A stretch of DNA of 64,000 nt from Mercenaria mercenaria (taxonomy: Eukaryota; Mollusca; Bivalvia; Venerida; Veneridae). The position numbers were made by a program, and so were the translations under genes. Shown one piece after another: positions 12,641 to 25,900 of this stretch. The stretch lies in contig NC_069367.1 in the NCBI RefSeq assembly GCF_021730395.1, forward strand, positions 69,363,501-69,427,500, given 5' to 3'. The notes beneath the pieces are model-generated. The model saw only the letters and a program-made list of their open reading frames with translations. It was not told the DNA's origin and ran no database searches. Each line of letters begins with the position of its first letter. The stretch's first letter is position 1.

Positions 12641-14152
12641 CAAGGGTGCAGAATGTCACAATATACGCCCGTCACAGCAAATTTGTTTACACTAGCACCT
12701 GTATTTGCAAATCGAATTTTAATTTTCTAGTTGTTTACAATGTTGTTTTTTTTTTAGAAATTATTGTAATTCTTTTATTTTTCTAAGTCCACAAAAAAAA
12801 TCCTTACCAGGTAGAGATACCTTAAAATACACCCAAAATTTGAAAGTTACATCAATGTTGTACCACAGAAAAGTGGTCTTGGTTTTTCCCTACGGTCAAT
12901 TATAAAAAAGTTACAATGTAAGTTATTTTAGTAACAACTAAGGGAAGTTAATCTTTAAAGAGAAAAAAAAAAAAAAAAAAAAAATCGAAAAAAAAAAAAT
13001 TACAAGTCCACACAAAAATCCTTACCAGGTAGAGATAGCTCAAAATACACCTCAGAATTGGATGTAACATGCATGTTGTACTACAGAAAAGTGGTCTCGA
13101 TTTTTCCCTACGACTTGTAATGAAAAAGTTACAATATAAGCTATTTATAGTAACAGCAAAGGGAAGTAATTCAAAAGAAGGGACCAGTGCACGACACTCC
13201 GTCTCATGATGGTGTACAATTGTGCCAAGTTACATCAAAATCCCTCCATGCATGAAGAAGAAATGCTCCGGACAAAGTCATTCTTGTATCTGACCTTTGA
13301 CCTTTAAGTGTGACCTTGACCTTAGACCGAGGGACCTGGTTCTTGCGCATGACACTCCGTCTCATGCTTGTGAACATTTGTGCCAAGTTGTATCAAAATT
13401 CCCTCAATGCTTGAAGAAGAATGCTCCGGACAAAGTTTTACATTCTTGTAACCTTGACCTCTAAGTGTGACCTTGACCTTACCCTAGGGACCTGGTATCT
13501 GCGCATGACACTAACGTCTCATGAGGTGAACAATTTTGCAAGCTACATCAAAGTCCTTTCAATGCATGAAGAGAATGCTCCGGAAAAGTTTTCATTCTTG
13601 TATCCTTGAACTCTAAGTGTGACCTTGACCTTAGATCTAGGAACTGTTCTTGCGCATGACACTCCCTTCATTATGGTAACAACTGTGCCAAGCTACATCA
13701 AAATCATTCCATGCAGAAGAAGATATGCTCCGACAAGTATTTTGAATTTTTCATTCTTGTATCCTTTGACCTCAAAGTGTGACCTTGACCTTAGACTAGG
13801 GACCTGGTTTTTGCGCATGATACTCCGTCTCATGATGATGAACAATTGTGCCAACTTTCATCAAATCCCTCTATACATGAAGAAGATATGCTCCGGACAA
13901 AGTCATTCTTGAATTTGACCTTTGACCTCTAAGTGTGACCTTGACCTTAGACCTAGGGACCTGGTTCTTGCGCATGACACTCCGTCTCATGATGGTGAAC
14001 AACTGTGCCAAGTTTCATCAAAATCCCTCCATGCATGTAGAAGATATGCTCCGGACAAGGTCTGTGTACGCGCCCGCCCGCCCCGCCCAACCGCCCATCC
14101 GCCCGCCAGGGGCGTTCCCATAATACGTCCCGTTTTTCAAACGGGCGTATAA
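12641..14152 (+). mobile_element. Tandem-core (Pearl/HINE-like) element A
   Basis: The left end has AATGTCACAATATACGCCCG. The right end is a hairpin, ATACGTCCCGTTT-TTC-AAACGGGCGTAT (about 14,123-14,150). Inside lie two diverged copies of a 'TCCACAAAAAAATCCTTACC ... AAGGGAAGTTAATC' arm (about 12,785-12,960 and 13,005-13,170). They are followed by about five units of a roughly 155-bp repeat (13,180-14,070) containing TGACCTTTGACC, GTGTGACCTTGACC and ATGCTCCGGACAAAG. There is no coding capacity; short frames here are artefacts. The layout fits the non-autonomous Pearl family described from oysters, related to Helentrons; the family link is inferred. Confidence 0.75.
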
Positions 14153-14344
14153 AAAAGCATGTACTTATAAAGCAACCTTGCATAACTAGAGTAGATTTGC
14201 ATTGATATGACACTTCTTGCCTTTGAGATATGCACCTGGCAATATTTGTTCATACTTTCTACTTTCTTTTAGAGTAATACAGCTTGATTTGCACCAACAT
14301 GTATGGCTGTGCAAGTACTGACTCGAATCTCTGTGCATCTCCCG

Positions 14345-14462
14345 AACCCTTAATTAATTAAACTGTGATCAGTACCAACCCATCTGTGCATGGTGCATGT
14401 TTCGTTCTTTCAAAACAAAATCTGCAGAGTTAGAGACAAACCAAACCTGGATAGTCTGAAAC
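14345..14462 (-). repeat. Single unit of the 'GTGATCAGTACCAAC' tandem family
   Basis: The sequence GTGATCAGTACCAACCCA, then GCATGGTGCATGTTT and TCTGCAGAGTTA, matches one unit of the array at 50,290-51,140. It is a stray, partial copy. Confidence 0.55.
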
Positions 14463-14621
14463 AGAACGACCAAATTTAGAACATAATATTAGAGCATAAA
14501 TGCGGTTTAACAGAAATCTTAAACTTAAGATTTTATCTGTAGTTAATACAGTTATGATCAAAAGGGATATTGCCATTAATGAATTATACAACATTGTAGA
14601 AACAAGAAAGTTGAAACTTAC

Positions 14622-14724
14622 TTGCAGCTGCGTTTCTGTGAATATTTCATAGCAATATCCTCATTACATGTCGTGAAGTTGTCTGACAAAAATATGCTCT
14701 TTGTACACATGTCCACAGCAAAAT
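14622..14724 (-). CDS. Exon 6 of the secreted cysteine-rich gene
   Basis: The acceptor is TTTCTTTAAG and the donor GCAA|GTAAGT (a strong consensus). In the phase set by exon 5 it reads DFAVDMCTKSIFLSDNFTTC, then KYSQKRSC, with no stop. It ends in phase 2, so the gene continues. Confidence 0.75.
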
Positions 14725-16873
14725 CTTAAAGAAACAATCTATCAGCATTAATTGCATTATCATCATCGTCATTACGAAGAACAACATCATGATATGAAAT
14801 ATACTAACAGACTTCAAAAAAGGAAAAAGTCGATAGCTTATTGTACAGCGTCCGCTTCGAGAGCGGGAAGTCGCGGGTTACGATCCCCTGCCGTTTCATA
14901 CCAAAGACACGAAAAATAGTACCAGTAGCTCCCTTGCTTGGCGCTCAGCATTAAAAGGGTAACTGGCCCCTTCTCTCATACCCTAGTGGAGATGGATTCC
15001 ATCAGGAATGAGGTGCCGAGAGTGATAAATACAAGTTGTAAAACTTGCTTCACAATCGACTTAAAATAAATTTGTATAAAATAAATGTCCAGCAACATAT
15101 CTAGAGTTCATAGGGTAAATCCGAAACATCTGACAACGCGACATTCTGACACAGGAATATGACCCTGCTCCAGGATGTCAAGAATCGTCTTGTCTGGTGA
15201 TTCCTGTTTATACTTCCGTCGATGCTCGCCGAAATTGCTTCTCCTCCATCAAACAGTGCCCAAAACTTTTTCCCCTCGGACACGATACACTCGAATCAAT
15301 CACGACTTTGTTTCATTGGAAGACATTGCATTGCCCCTGCTATTCGATCCCTGGCGAGCAAGGACCGCTACACGCCTAGTTCTCTTGCAACTCAGACATT
15401 GCAGAAGTCATAGTCAGTGATAGAATCGACGGGATCAAGGGCCATTAATCGGCAGACGGCATGAGCCTCGGTCGGTTACGGACTGTCCCTGAACTTTTAC
15501 AGCTTTGACTAGTTGTTCCTTCTCAAGGGAATGAACACTTATGGTGAACATGTCACACTTGACTGCGCATGTAATGGATACAAGGGTATCGTCACAGGAA
15601 TCCGATTTCCCGTAGGGTGCCGCCATCTTGGACTCATGCATATTCATTACAAATAGCCTCTAGCCCAGTATGTGTTTACGCATAATCAATCTTTATTTCA
15701 GTCTTAAGTGCAATACAACTAACTAAAATAACAGAACATCAAGAAATAATAATAAAGTTTAAATCATGTAACTTCTCAATTGAATATCTCATAGTAAAGA
15801 ATCGAGATTAATGAAATGAATACGCATCATCTAAAAATAGACACCCGCAACAGAAAATTTTACGTAATGAAATTGTCCCTGGTCACGTGATTTTTTTAGC
15901 TTCTTACGTTTCAGATTTGCAAGCGCTTTCTTTTGCGTATATTTTTACTCTTTCTGCTTTGTTTTTTCGACTCGTAAATGCATGTATGAAATTTCTTTGT
16001 GTTAAGTGCGCAGGTATTCGCTATTGTAATCGCGTGATGAAAAAATCCGGAACAGAAATACAAACTGCAAGACAGATGCTTCCAAATAGTATAATATGTA
16101 CTGCACTTGCTTATATATAAAATCAAGAGCTGTCATTAATGGTGGCAAATGCCCGCGCAGCACCTTGACCTTTGACCTGGTGACCCCAAAGTCAGAAGGG
16201 GTGGTGTACTCAATAAGTACTATCAGCATGTGAAGTTTGAAGGTCCTGAATGAAGTGGTTTGCATGTAAAGTGCCTTCATGCAAAAAGTTAACGTTGGCC
16301 CCTGTGACCTTGACCTTTGACCTGGTGACCCCAAAGTCAGTAGGGTTGGTGTACACATAAAGTACTATCAGCATGTAAAGTTTGAAGGTCTTGGGTGAAG
16401 TGGTTCGCAAGAAAAGTGCATTCATGCAAAAAATTAACGTTGGCCTCTGTGACCTTGACCTTTGACCTGGTGATCCCAAAGTCAGTAGAAGCGGTATACT
16501 CGATAAGTACTATCAGCCTATAAAGTTTGAAGGTCCTGGGTGCAGTGGTTCGCGAGTAAAGTGCCTTCATGCAAAAAGTTAACATTGGCCCCTGTGACCT
16601 TGACCTTTGACCTGGTGACCCCAAAGTCAGTAGGGGTGGTGTACTCAATAAGTACTATCAGCATGTGAAGTTTAAAGGTCCTGGGTGCAGTAGTTCGCGA
16701 GTAAAGTGCCTTCATGCAAAAAGTTAACGTTGTGACTAACGAACGAACGAACGAACTAACGGGCGGACAGTTGAAAACTAATATGCCTGCCTTCGGGGGC
16801 ATAAAAACAACTTTGGATTATGATAAAACTGTTAATACTTAGATTAGGTCTTAAACACAGGCACGCACGGGTC

Positions 16874-16915
<42 letters not shown>

Positions 16916-19900
16916 TTTTTTCACACAATTAACCTTTTATATGTTAGTAAAATGAAAAAAAAATAGATGACAAAAAAATCCAGTCACAGTATCATATACA
17001 TTGAAAAGGTGAACTACGCGAGCGTAGCGCTATGGGAAGCTACTCGGCAAACTTGTAGAACATTTCAAAATCTGAGTTTATACACTTGCAGTCGTTACCT
17101 GCATGATTGCACCTTCGAAATATTTAAAGCCTTCCATAAATACTAAACTGACCCCATAAATTGCTTTGGAAAACACAGTACAAGTCTTTACGAGCGAAAT
17201 ATTTCAGTTAACCCCGGTGATTTCATTCCAGATAGTGGACGTGTTCCTGGTTTTTATCGCTTCGTTTTGCAGCTGAAATCGCCGGGGATATTTGAAATAT
17301 TTCGCTCCTAGGGACATGTACTCCGTATTTCAAAGCAATATTTTATATGTGCTAGAAGGAACCTCTTGGTAAGCTAAATCTTGTAAATTCTAAGGATTGT
17401 TGACCACTAGTTGGTAAGATAATCCAGTTTGTATTGGCAATAATGCTTGCCGTCGTAATCGTTACCACATAAGGCGATGAATGTACCCCCGCACTGAAGA
17501 TGAATGTACCCCCGCACTGAAGAAGATGAGTGTACCCCCGTACACAATGACACAGTACATTGCAATTTGACGCACACAAGATTACATAATTATGTGGACT
17601 GTATGTATATAGTATAGTAACAAAAAACGAAGTCCCATAACTGTGCAATTTTTTTTTCTGAAAGAACATTAACATACACCATGCACAACTAGGATTACTA
17701 CTGATCACTTGTGTACAGTTTCATTAAATTGTGTGCATGGGTTCAGATTAGGCGCGCACAAGATTGCATATGTGGACTCTATGTATATAGTATAGTAACA
17801 AAAAACAAAGTCCCGTAACTCTGCAATTTCTTTTCTGAAAGAATCTAATATGCACCATGCACAGCTACTGTCGTTACTGATCACTTGTGTGAAGTTTCAT
17901 TAAATTGCGTCAAGGGGATGAGGAGAGTTGGTGCGCACAATATTGTGTCTACGGACAGACAGACGGACGTTCCTACATACGTATGGGTATTTATGTGGCT
18001 ACTCTTTTGTTCTCTCTATTGTTCTTTTAGCCAGGCAAAAGAAAATAGCCACATAAAAGCTTTACTGAATGAATGACATCAAAAAAAAAGTACAGTTGCC
18101 GTCCCCATAGCTACCTAAGTATGCAAATGTGGGCTCGTACAGACAGATATACTGACAGACGGACAGACAGGTAACCTGAAGCCAATATACTAGTACACTC
18201 CTTACAACTTAGTTGTTCGGGGTGGGGGTGGGGGTACAATAAATGGAAATGCATTCAAATATATAAACAAGGAGCTGCGTTCAATCAACGCTTGATGCCC
18301 CCAGTGGCATCCTTGTCGATAGATTTTGCACCTAAGTCAAAACGAGGTCAAGGTCAAGGTCAAACTGAGGTCGGGTGATGTTTGAAGATGACGAATGGTC
18401 ACGGGTTACATCTGTATTAGTATCAAGTCATTCTAGTTAGGGGTACTGATGCTAGACGAAACGGTCCAATTTGGTTAACCAAGAGATGACCCATATAAAG
18501 CAACCTAAGTCTAAAATGAGGTCAAGGTCAAGGTCAAACTGAGATCAGGTGATGTCTAAAGATGAGGAATGGTCACAGGTTACATCTGCATTAGTATCAA
18601 ATCATTCTAGTAAAGGGTCTGACATCGATGCTAGACGAAACGGTCCCATTTGGTTAACCAAGAGATGGCCCATATAAAGCAACTTAAGTCCAAAATGAGG
18701 TCAAGGTCAAACTGAGATCAGGTGATGTCTGAAGATGAGGAATGGTCACAGGTTACATCTGCGTAAGTATCAAGTCATTCTGGTAAGGGGTATTGATGCT
18801 AGACGAAACGGTCCCATTTGGTTAACCTCGTACGGACGGACAAACGAACGAACGGACGGACGGACACGACAATAACTATATGCCTCCCGCATCAGTAGAT
18901 GCTGGGGGCATAAAAAATAATAAGCATACTCGATATTGTACCAAATGAAATAAAATGGAATGAACGTTTAAAACGAATCACAATAAATACGTTGTTATAT
19001 AACGGCTCTTGCGAGAAAACCGTGCATATGAAAAAAAAGTTTACCTGGCGCTGTTTTATCGCATTCGTTCAGTATAAAATGCTTCGCCTGATTGTATGAT
19101 ATTGCGTTGTATATATTAGCCATTCTTCTGTGCATCAAATTCTGAAACTTTCCTTCTATCTTCTCATCAAGGGATCTAGGACAACTTTCAGTAATATTTA
19201 ACACACACATCAATCCATCCTTTATTTCTCTGTAAAACACAAATATTTCTTTCCGTTAACACAAGCAATTTATCAGATGGACACTCAACACTACTTTTGA
19301 TGAATGGAAAGACTATAGATAAAAATGCTGTTTACTCGAAATGTAGAATAATCGTTCCTTTTATTCTACCAAGCAGGAATAACAAACTTGTCAACAACAT
19401 CATTTCTGAAAAATATGTATGCAGAAGATTGTCGCCGCTGTTTTCACCATAACTCTGACTTCTTTCGACAAGAAAAATGTCTTTTTATGACCATTTACAT
19501 TTCAACGAAACGAGAAGAAAAACATTGGGAATATAAATAATGTATTATGCTACGCATATAGCCCACTATGAGTTAAAATTAATTGTCTTTGCAATAGCCT
19601 TACAAAAATCATATTAGGATATATTGTTATTATCAAGTACTGAGAGGTCGCCACACGGCACTTTAAGACTGTTATTGTGATGTTTTTAGAATATAGACAA
19701 AAGATCCTTTGGAAGCATAGAACACTACCAAGCAACAAACAGTAATAATTAATTAATGACCATGACATTTTGCAGCAAACATGAAGTAATTGCGTAAAAC
19801 TGTTCATCCGGATAGCCTTGACCCGGCATCAGATTTTCTGACATCGAGCGAATAACTTTCACTATTGCGTACCACTGATTCAAACATACAGAACTAAAGC

Positions 19901-22900
19901 TAAACGTAGGAAAAATAAAAACAAACAACTTTTACCCGCAGATCCGTTTCGTCTCGTTCTGAAACGCTAGAAAGTAGTTGTCTGGTTTTGGTGTATATCT
20001 CACATACTGTTCAAGACCGGTGAAACACTTTTTTACTTCACTGCATGTACCTTAAAATGCAATTTGTTAAATTCATTGAAACACAATTTTATGGTTAAAT
20101 GATTATAATGGACGATTTTTGTCAATTTCCTTTTCGTTCCGCGCCCTCTTCACAACGACAGCACGAAAATTCACTATTTTGTCGTTATGTCGTCGCCCGT
20201 TCTTTCGGCTACGCCGCTATAAAATAATAATGTGTAACAGCTTTTCTCTCGTTCCGTCGCCTGAGAGTTTATAAAGATTTGTATCTAAAGAGAAAACCGT
20301 TTTGGACACAGTTTTGTCGTGAGTATAAATTGTAGAACTTTCGTTATGTCACGCTGCATCACCGTTCTGTCTTCCGGTAGTGCGACAAAACGATAGAAAA
20401 AATTAACAACAAAAACAGCAAAATATCGTTCTCGTAAGTTTCATCAATGTAAATGTTTGTTATGATCGTAATACAGAAAAAATACAGCACATTGCCATTC
20501 AGTTATTGAGTTAGAGCAGACTTTTATACAAAAGCCTATAAATCTAGGACGCAAAAACTACAAAAACCGTTTCTATTTAAGATTCTGTAGGAATAAAAAT
20601 GAACAGATTGAGTGTCCTCTCTAACTTCAAACAACGTGCACAGTACATATCAAGAACTTAGTTCTCATATAATAAAATGCCACCCGTGAAAAAAACACAT
20701 CTTGGGAACTCTGATTTACCAGTTATTATCAGAGTAACTGCTCGTGTATTTCTTTACGTACTTAAGCTAGGTTTTTTTATTTTAACTATACTTCTTTGTA
20801 GTAGGCCGTTTTAAGTATGTGATAATATAGTACTGAAATAAAAATATACTACCTGAATAAACATATCATAGTTCTTAAATAAACTTACAATAATACTGAA
20901 ATGAACGAATCATATGACTAAAACAAACGTATCATAGTTCTAGAATAAACTTACGACAATACTAAAATAAACGAAATAAACGAACCATATTACTAGAACA
21001 AACGTATCATAGTACTGGAACAGACTTACCACAATACTGAAATAAACGAAATAAACGAACCATATTACTAGAACAAACGTACCATAGTACTGGAACAAAC
21101 TTACCACAATACTGAAATAAACGAACCATATTACAAGAACAACCGTACCATAGTACTGGAACAAACTTACCACAATACTGAAATAAACGAACCATATTAC
21201 TAGAACAAACGTACGATAGTACTGGAACAAACTTACCACAATACTGAAATAAATGAACCATATTACTAGACAACGTACCATAGTACTGGAACAAACTTAC
21301 CACAATACTAAAATAAACGAAATAACAGAACCATATTACTAGAACAAACGTACCATAGTACTGGAACAAACTTACCACAATACTAAAATAAACGAATCAT
21401 ATTACTAAACCAAACGTACCATAGTACTGGAACAAACTTACCACAATACTGAAATAAACGAATGAACGAACCATATTACTAGTAGAACAAACGTACCATA
21501 GTACTGGAACAGACTTACCATAATACTAAAATAAACAAACTATATTACTAGAACAAACGTACCATAGTAGCGGAATAAACTTACCATAATACTGAAATAA
21601 TCGAAAAAACGGACCATATTACTAGACAAGAGGACCATGATGGTCCTGAATCGCTCATCTGTCCCCACATGACCCAGTTTTGAACTGAGTATGACGTGTT
21701 TTTTTTCCTATTATTTGACATAGTGACCTAGTTTTTGAGCTCATGTGACCAAGTTTTGAACCTGACCTTGATATCATCAAGATGAACATTCAGACCAAGT
21801 TTCATACAGATCCCATGAAAAATATGGCCATTAGAGAGGTCACAAGGTGTTTTTATTATTTGACCTACTGACCTAGTTATTGATGGCACGTGACTCAGTT
21901 TCGAACTTGACCTAGATATCATCAAGGTGAACATTCTGATCAATTTTCATGAAGATCCATTCAAAAGTATGGCCTCTAGACAGGTAAGAAGCTTTTTCTA
22001 TTTTTAGACCTACTGACCTAGTTTTTGACCGCAGTTGACCTAGTTTCGAACTTGACCTAGATATCATCAAGATGAACATTCAGGCCAACTTTCATATAGA
22101 TCCCATGAAAAATATGGCCTCTAGAGAGGTCACAAGGTTTTTTATTATTTGACATACTGACCTAGTTTTAGACGGCACTTGACCCACTTCCGAACTTGAC
22201 CTAGATATCATCAAGATGAATACTCTGACCAATTTTTATGAAGATCCATTCACAAGTATGGCCTCTAGACAGGTCAGAAGGTTTTTCTATTTTTAGACCT
22301 ACTGACCTAGTTTTTGACCGCATGTAACCCAGTTTCGAATCTGACCTAGATATTATCAAGATAAACATTCAGACCAAATTTCATATAGATCCCATGAAAA
22401 ATGTGGCCTCTAGAGAGGTCACAAGGTTTTTCTATTTTAAGACCTACTGACCTAGTTTTTAACCGCATGTGACCCAGTTTCAAAACTGACTTAGATATTA
22501 TCAAGATGAACATTCAGACCAATGTTCATACAGATCCCGTGAAAAATATGGCCTCTAGAGAGGTCACAAGGTTTTTCTATTATTTGACCTACTGACCTAG
22601 TTTTTGTAGGCACGTGATCCAGTTTCAAACTTGACCTAGATATCATCAAGGTGAACATTCTGACTAATTTTCATGAAGATCTTGTGAAAAATATGGCCTC
22701 TAGAGAGGTCACAAAGTTTTTCTATTTTAAGACCTACTGACCTAGTTTTTGAGGCACGTGACCCAGTTTAAAATATGATCTAGATATCATCAAGGTGAAC
22801 ATTCTGACCAATTTTCATGAAGATCTTGTGAAAAATATGGCCTCTAGATTGGTCGAAAGGTTTTCTATTTTGAGATACTTACTATGGACCATCTGATTCA

Positions 22901-25900
22901 AAGCACTGACCCAGTTGAACTGTCTAGATTAAAATAAAACAAACCAAACTTTTATCAGATCCGAATGTCCTCTGAACGCTAGCAAAGGTTGTTTTATTGT
23001 GTATATCTCACATACTGTTTAAGCACGTGAAACACATTTCATTACTTCACTGCATAGTATCTAAATGCAACTTTTAACAACATTAACCAATTTTATGTTA
23101 AAGATATAATGGACGATCTTATTGTCAATTTCTTTTTTGACGCGCTCTCACACGACCACGTATTTTTGTAGGTCGTGACCCGTTTTCGCTCGACGCTATA
23201 AAATATCATAATGTGAACATTCTACTCGTTGTCGATGAAGTTGTAAAAATATGTATCTAAGAGAAACCGTTCACAGTTTTTCTGATTTTAAGAACTTTTT
23301 GAGCACGCTGACCCCAGTTCTGTTCGTATGGACAAGATAACAATCACAAGAAACATATCGCATTTCTGTAAGATTTCATCAATAAATATTGGTTAGAGTA
23401 TACACAAAGATTCAGCCACTGCCTAGTTTTGATGGCACGACCTTTTCAAATAACCTAGATATCACCCAAAAAACTACAACATTTCTACTAAATTTAGTAA
23501 AAGAACCCAGAAGAGTGTCCTCTTAATTCAAACAACGTGCAACAGTTAAGCACAAGAACGTATCTAACAAAAGCCACGTGAAAAACCACGGACACGGACC
23601 AGTCGCGCCGGATCACAAAGAGGATTTTACACTCTTGATAGGCCTTTGAATACTGTGATAATAAAACGAAAAATATACTACTGAATAAACTAATAGTCTT
23701 AATAACTTACAAAATACGAAATAACAAACATATTACTAAAACAAACGTATCATAGTACTAGAATAAACTTACCCTAATACTGAAATGAACGAAATAAACT
23801 AACCATATTACTAGAACAAACGTACCATAGTACTGGAACAAACTTACCACAATACTGAAATAAACGAAATAAACGAACCATATTACTAGAACAAACGTAC
23901 CATAGTACTGGAACAAACTTACCATAATACTGAAATAAACAAACCATATTACTAGAACAAACGTACCATAGTACTGGAATAAACTTACCATAATACTGAA
24001 ATAAACGAACCATATTACTAGAACAAACGTACCATAGTACTGGAATAAACTTACCATAATACTGAAATAAACAAACCATATTACTAGAACAACGTACCAT
24101 AGTACTGGAACAAACTTAACCCACAATACTGAAATAACGAAATAAGACACCATATTACAAAGAAAAACGTACCATAGTATGGAAAAACTTACCAAATACT
24201 GAAATAAACAAACCATATTACTAGGACAAACGTACCATAGTACTGGAATAAATTAACAAAATACTGAAATAAACGAAATAAATGAACCATATTACTAGAA
24301 ACAAACGTATCATAGTTTTGAATACACTATACCCAGACAGTTCGTGAACTAAATCCGATAATCACGAACCATATAGATCCATGAAAAATACCATAGTACA
24401 TGGATATTACATAACTTAACCACTTGACCACTTCGAAACTAACCAGAATAAAAGAAACCATTTTATAAACTTAAATATCTCAAACAGTACAAGTTTCTAA
24501 TTAGACTTACACTAGTTTAGCTGAACCATCAACGATACCTAATATTATCAAGATAAAACATTCAACAATTCATAAGATCCCAAAAATTACCTATAGAGAT
24601 CACAAAACATTAATACTAGACCATTTAACCACGTACCTGAAAAATGACTAATTATAAATAACTTAGAAACATTATACAGACGAAAATAGCCTTAGAATGT
24701 CAACAAGTCAATAACTACAAGTTTGTACACGTGACACAAACTTACCATAATACTCAGAAATTACAACAAAATCTTAATATGCACTAGAATCAAAGTTTCA
24801 AAATACTGACTATGACACTACCCATTTACGAAATAAAGAATATAATAACATCTGAACCAATTTACATGAAGACTTGAAAAATATGCCTTAAGAGTCATAA
24901 AGCTATTTTTACGCACTAATTCGATTTGACAATATCATCAGAGACCACAATTTCAAAGCCCATGAAAAATTGACTCGTAGATTGGAAAGCAAATTCAAGA
25001 ATACGGGACAATGAAAACGAAAACCATATTACGCAAAAAACGTACCATAGTATGGAATAAACTTACCATAATACTGAGAAAAATAAACAAACCATATTAC
25101 TAAAACAAACGTACATAGACTGAATAAACTTACCATAAATACGAAATAAACAACCATATTACTAAACAAACGTACCATAGTATTTGAGATAAACTTACCA
25201 CAATACTGAAATAAACGAAATAACAGAACCATATAACTAGAACAAACATACAATAGTACTGGAACAAACTTACCATAATACTGAAATAAACAAACCATAT
25301 CACTAGAACAAACGTACTAAAATACTGGAATAAACTTACCAAAATACTGAAATAAACAAACCATATTACTAGAACAAACGACCATAGTAGTGGTAAATAA
25401 CTATACTAATAATACGAAAAAACAAACCATATTACTAGAACAAGCGTGTCATAGTACTTGAATAATCTTACCATAATACTGAAATAAACGACCCATATGA
25501 CTAGAACAAACGTACCAAAGTAGTGGAATAAACTTACCATAATACTGAAATAAACAAACCATATTACTAGGACAAACGTACCATAGTACTGGAATAAATT
25601 AACAAAATACTGAAATAAACGAAATAAACAAACCATACAGTTAAGAACAAACGTATCATAGTACTGCGAAAAACTTACCAAATACTGAATAACAAAAACA
25701 AACCATATACTAGAACAACTACCATAGTACTGGAATAAACTAACCAAAATACGGAAATAAAAAACGACCATATTACTAAACAAAGGTTCATAGTCTTGAA
25801 TAAACTTACCATTATCTGAAATAAACGAACCATATTACTAGAACAAACGTACCATAGTACGAATAACAACACCAAATACTGAAATAAATGAAATCATATT

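Noticed and set aside
12961-13000. Poly(A) runs at 12,962-13,000 as a retroposon tail
   Set aside because: They sit between two copies of the inner arm of element A and have a poly(T) counterpart at the same place in element B, so they belong to that element.
13204-14213. Open frames on both strands across 13.2-14.2 kb
   Set aside because: They coincide with the 155-bp units of element A and repeat with them; the same frames occur reversed in element B.
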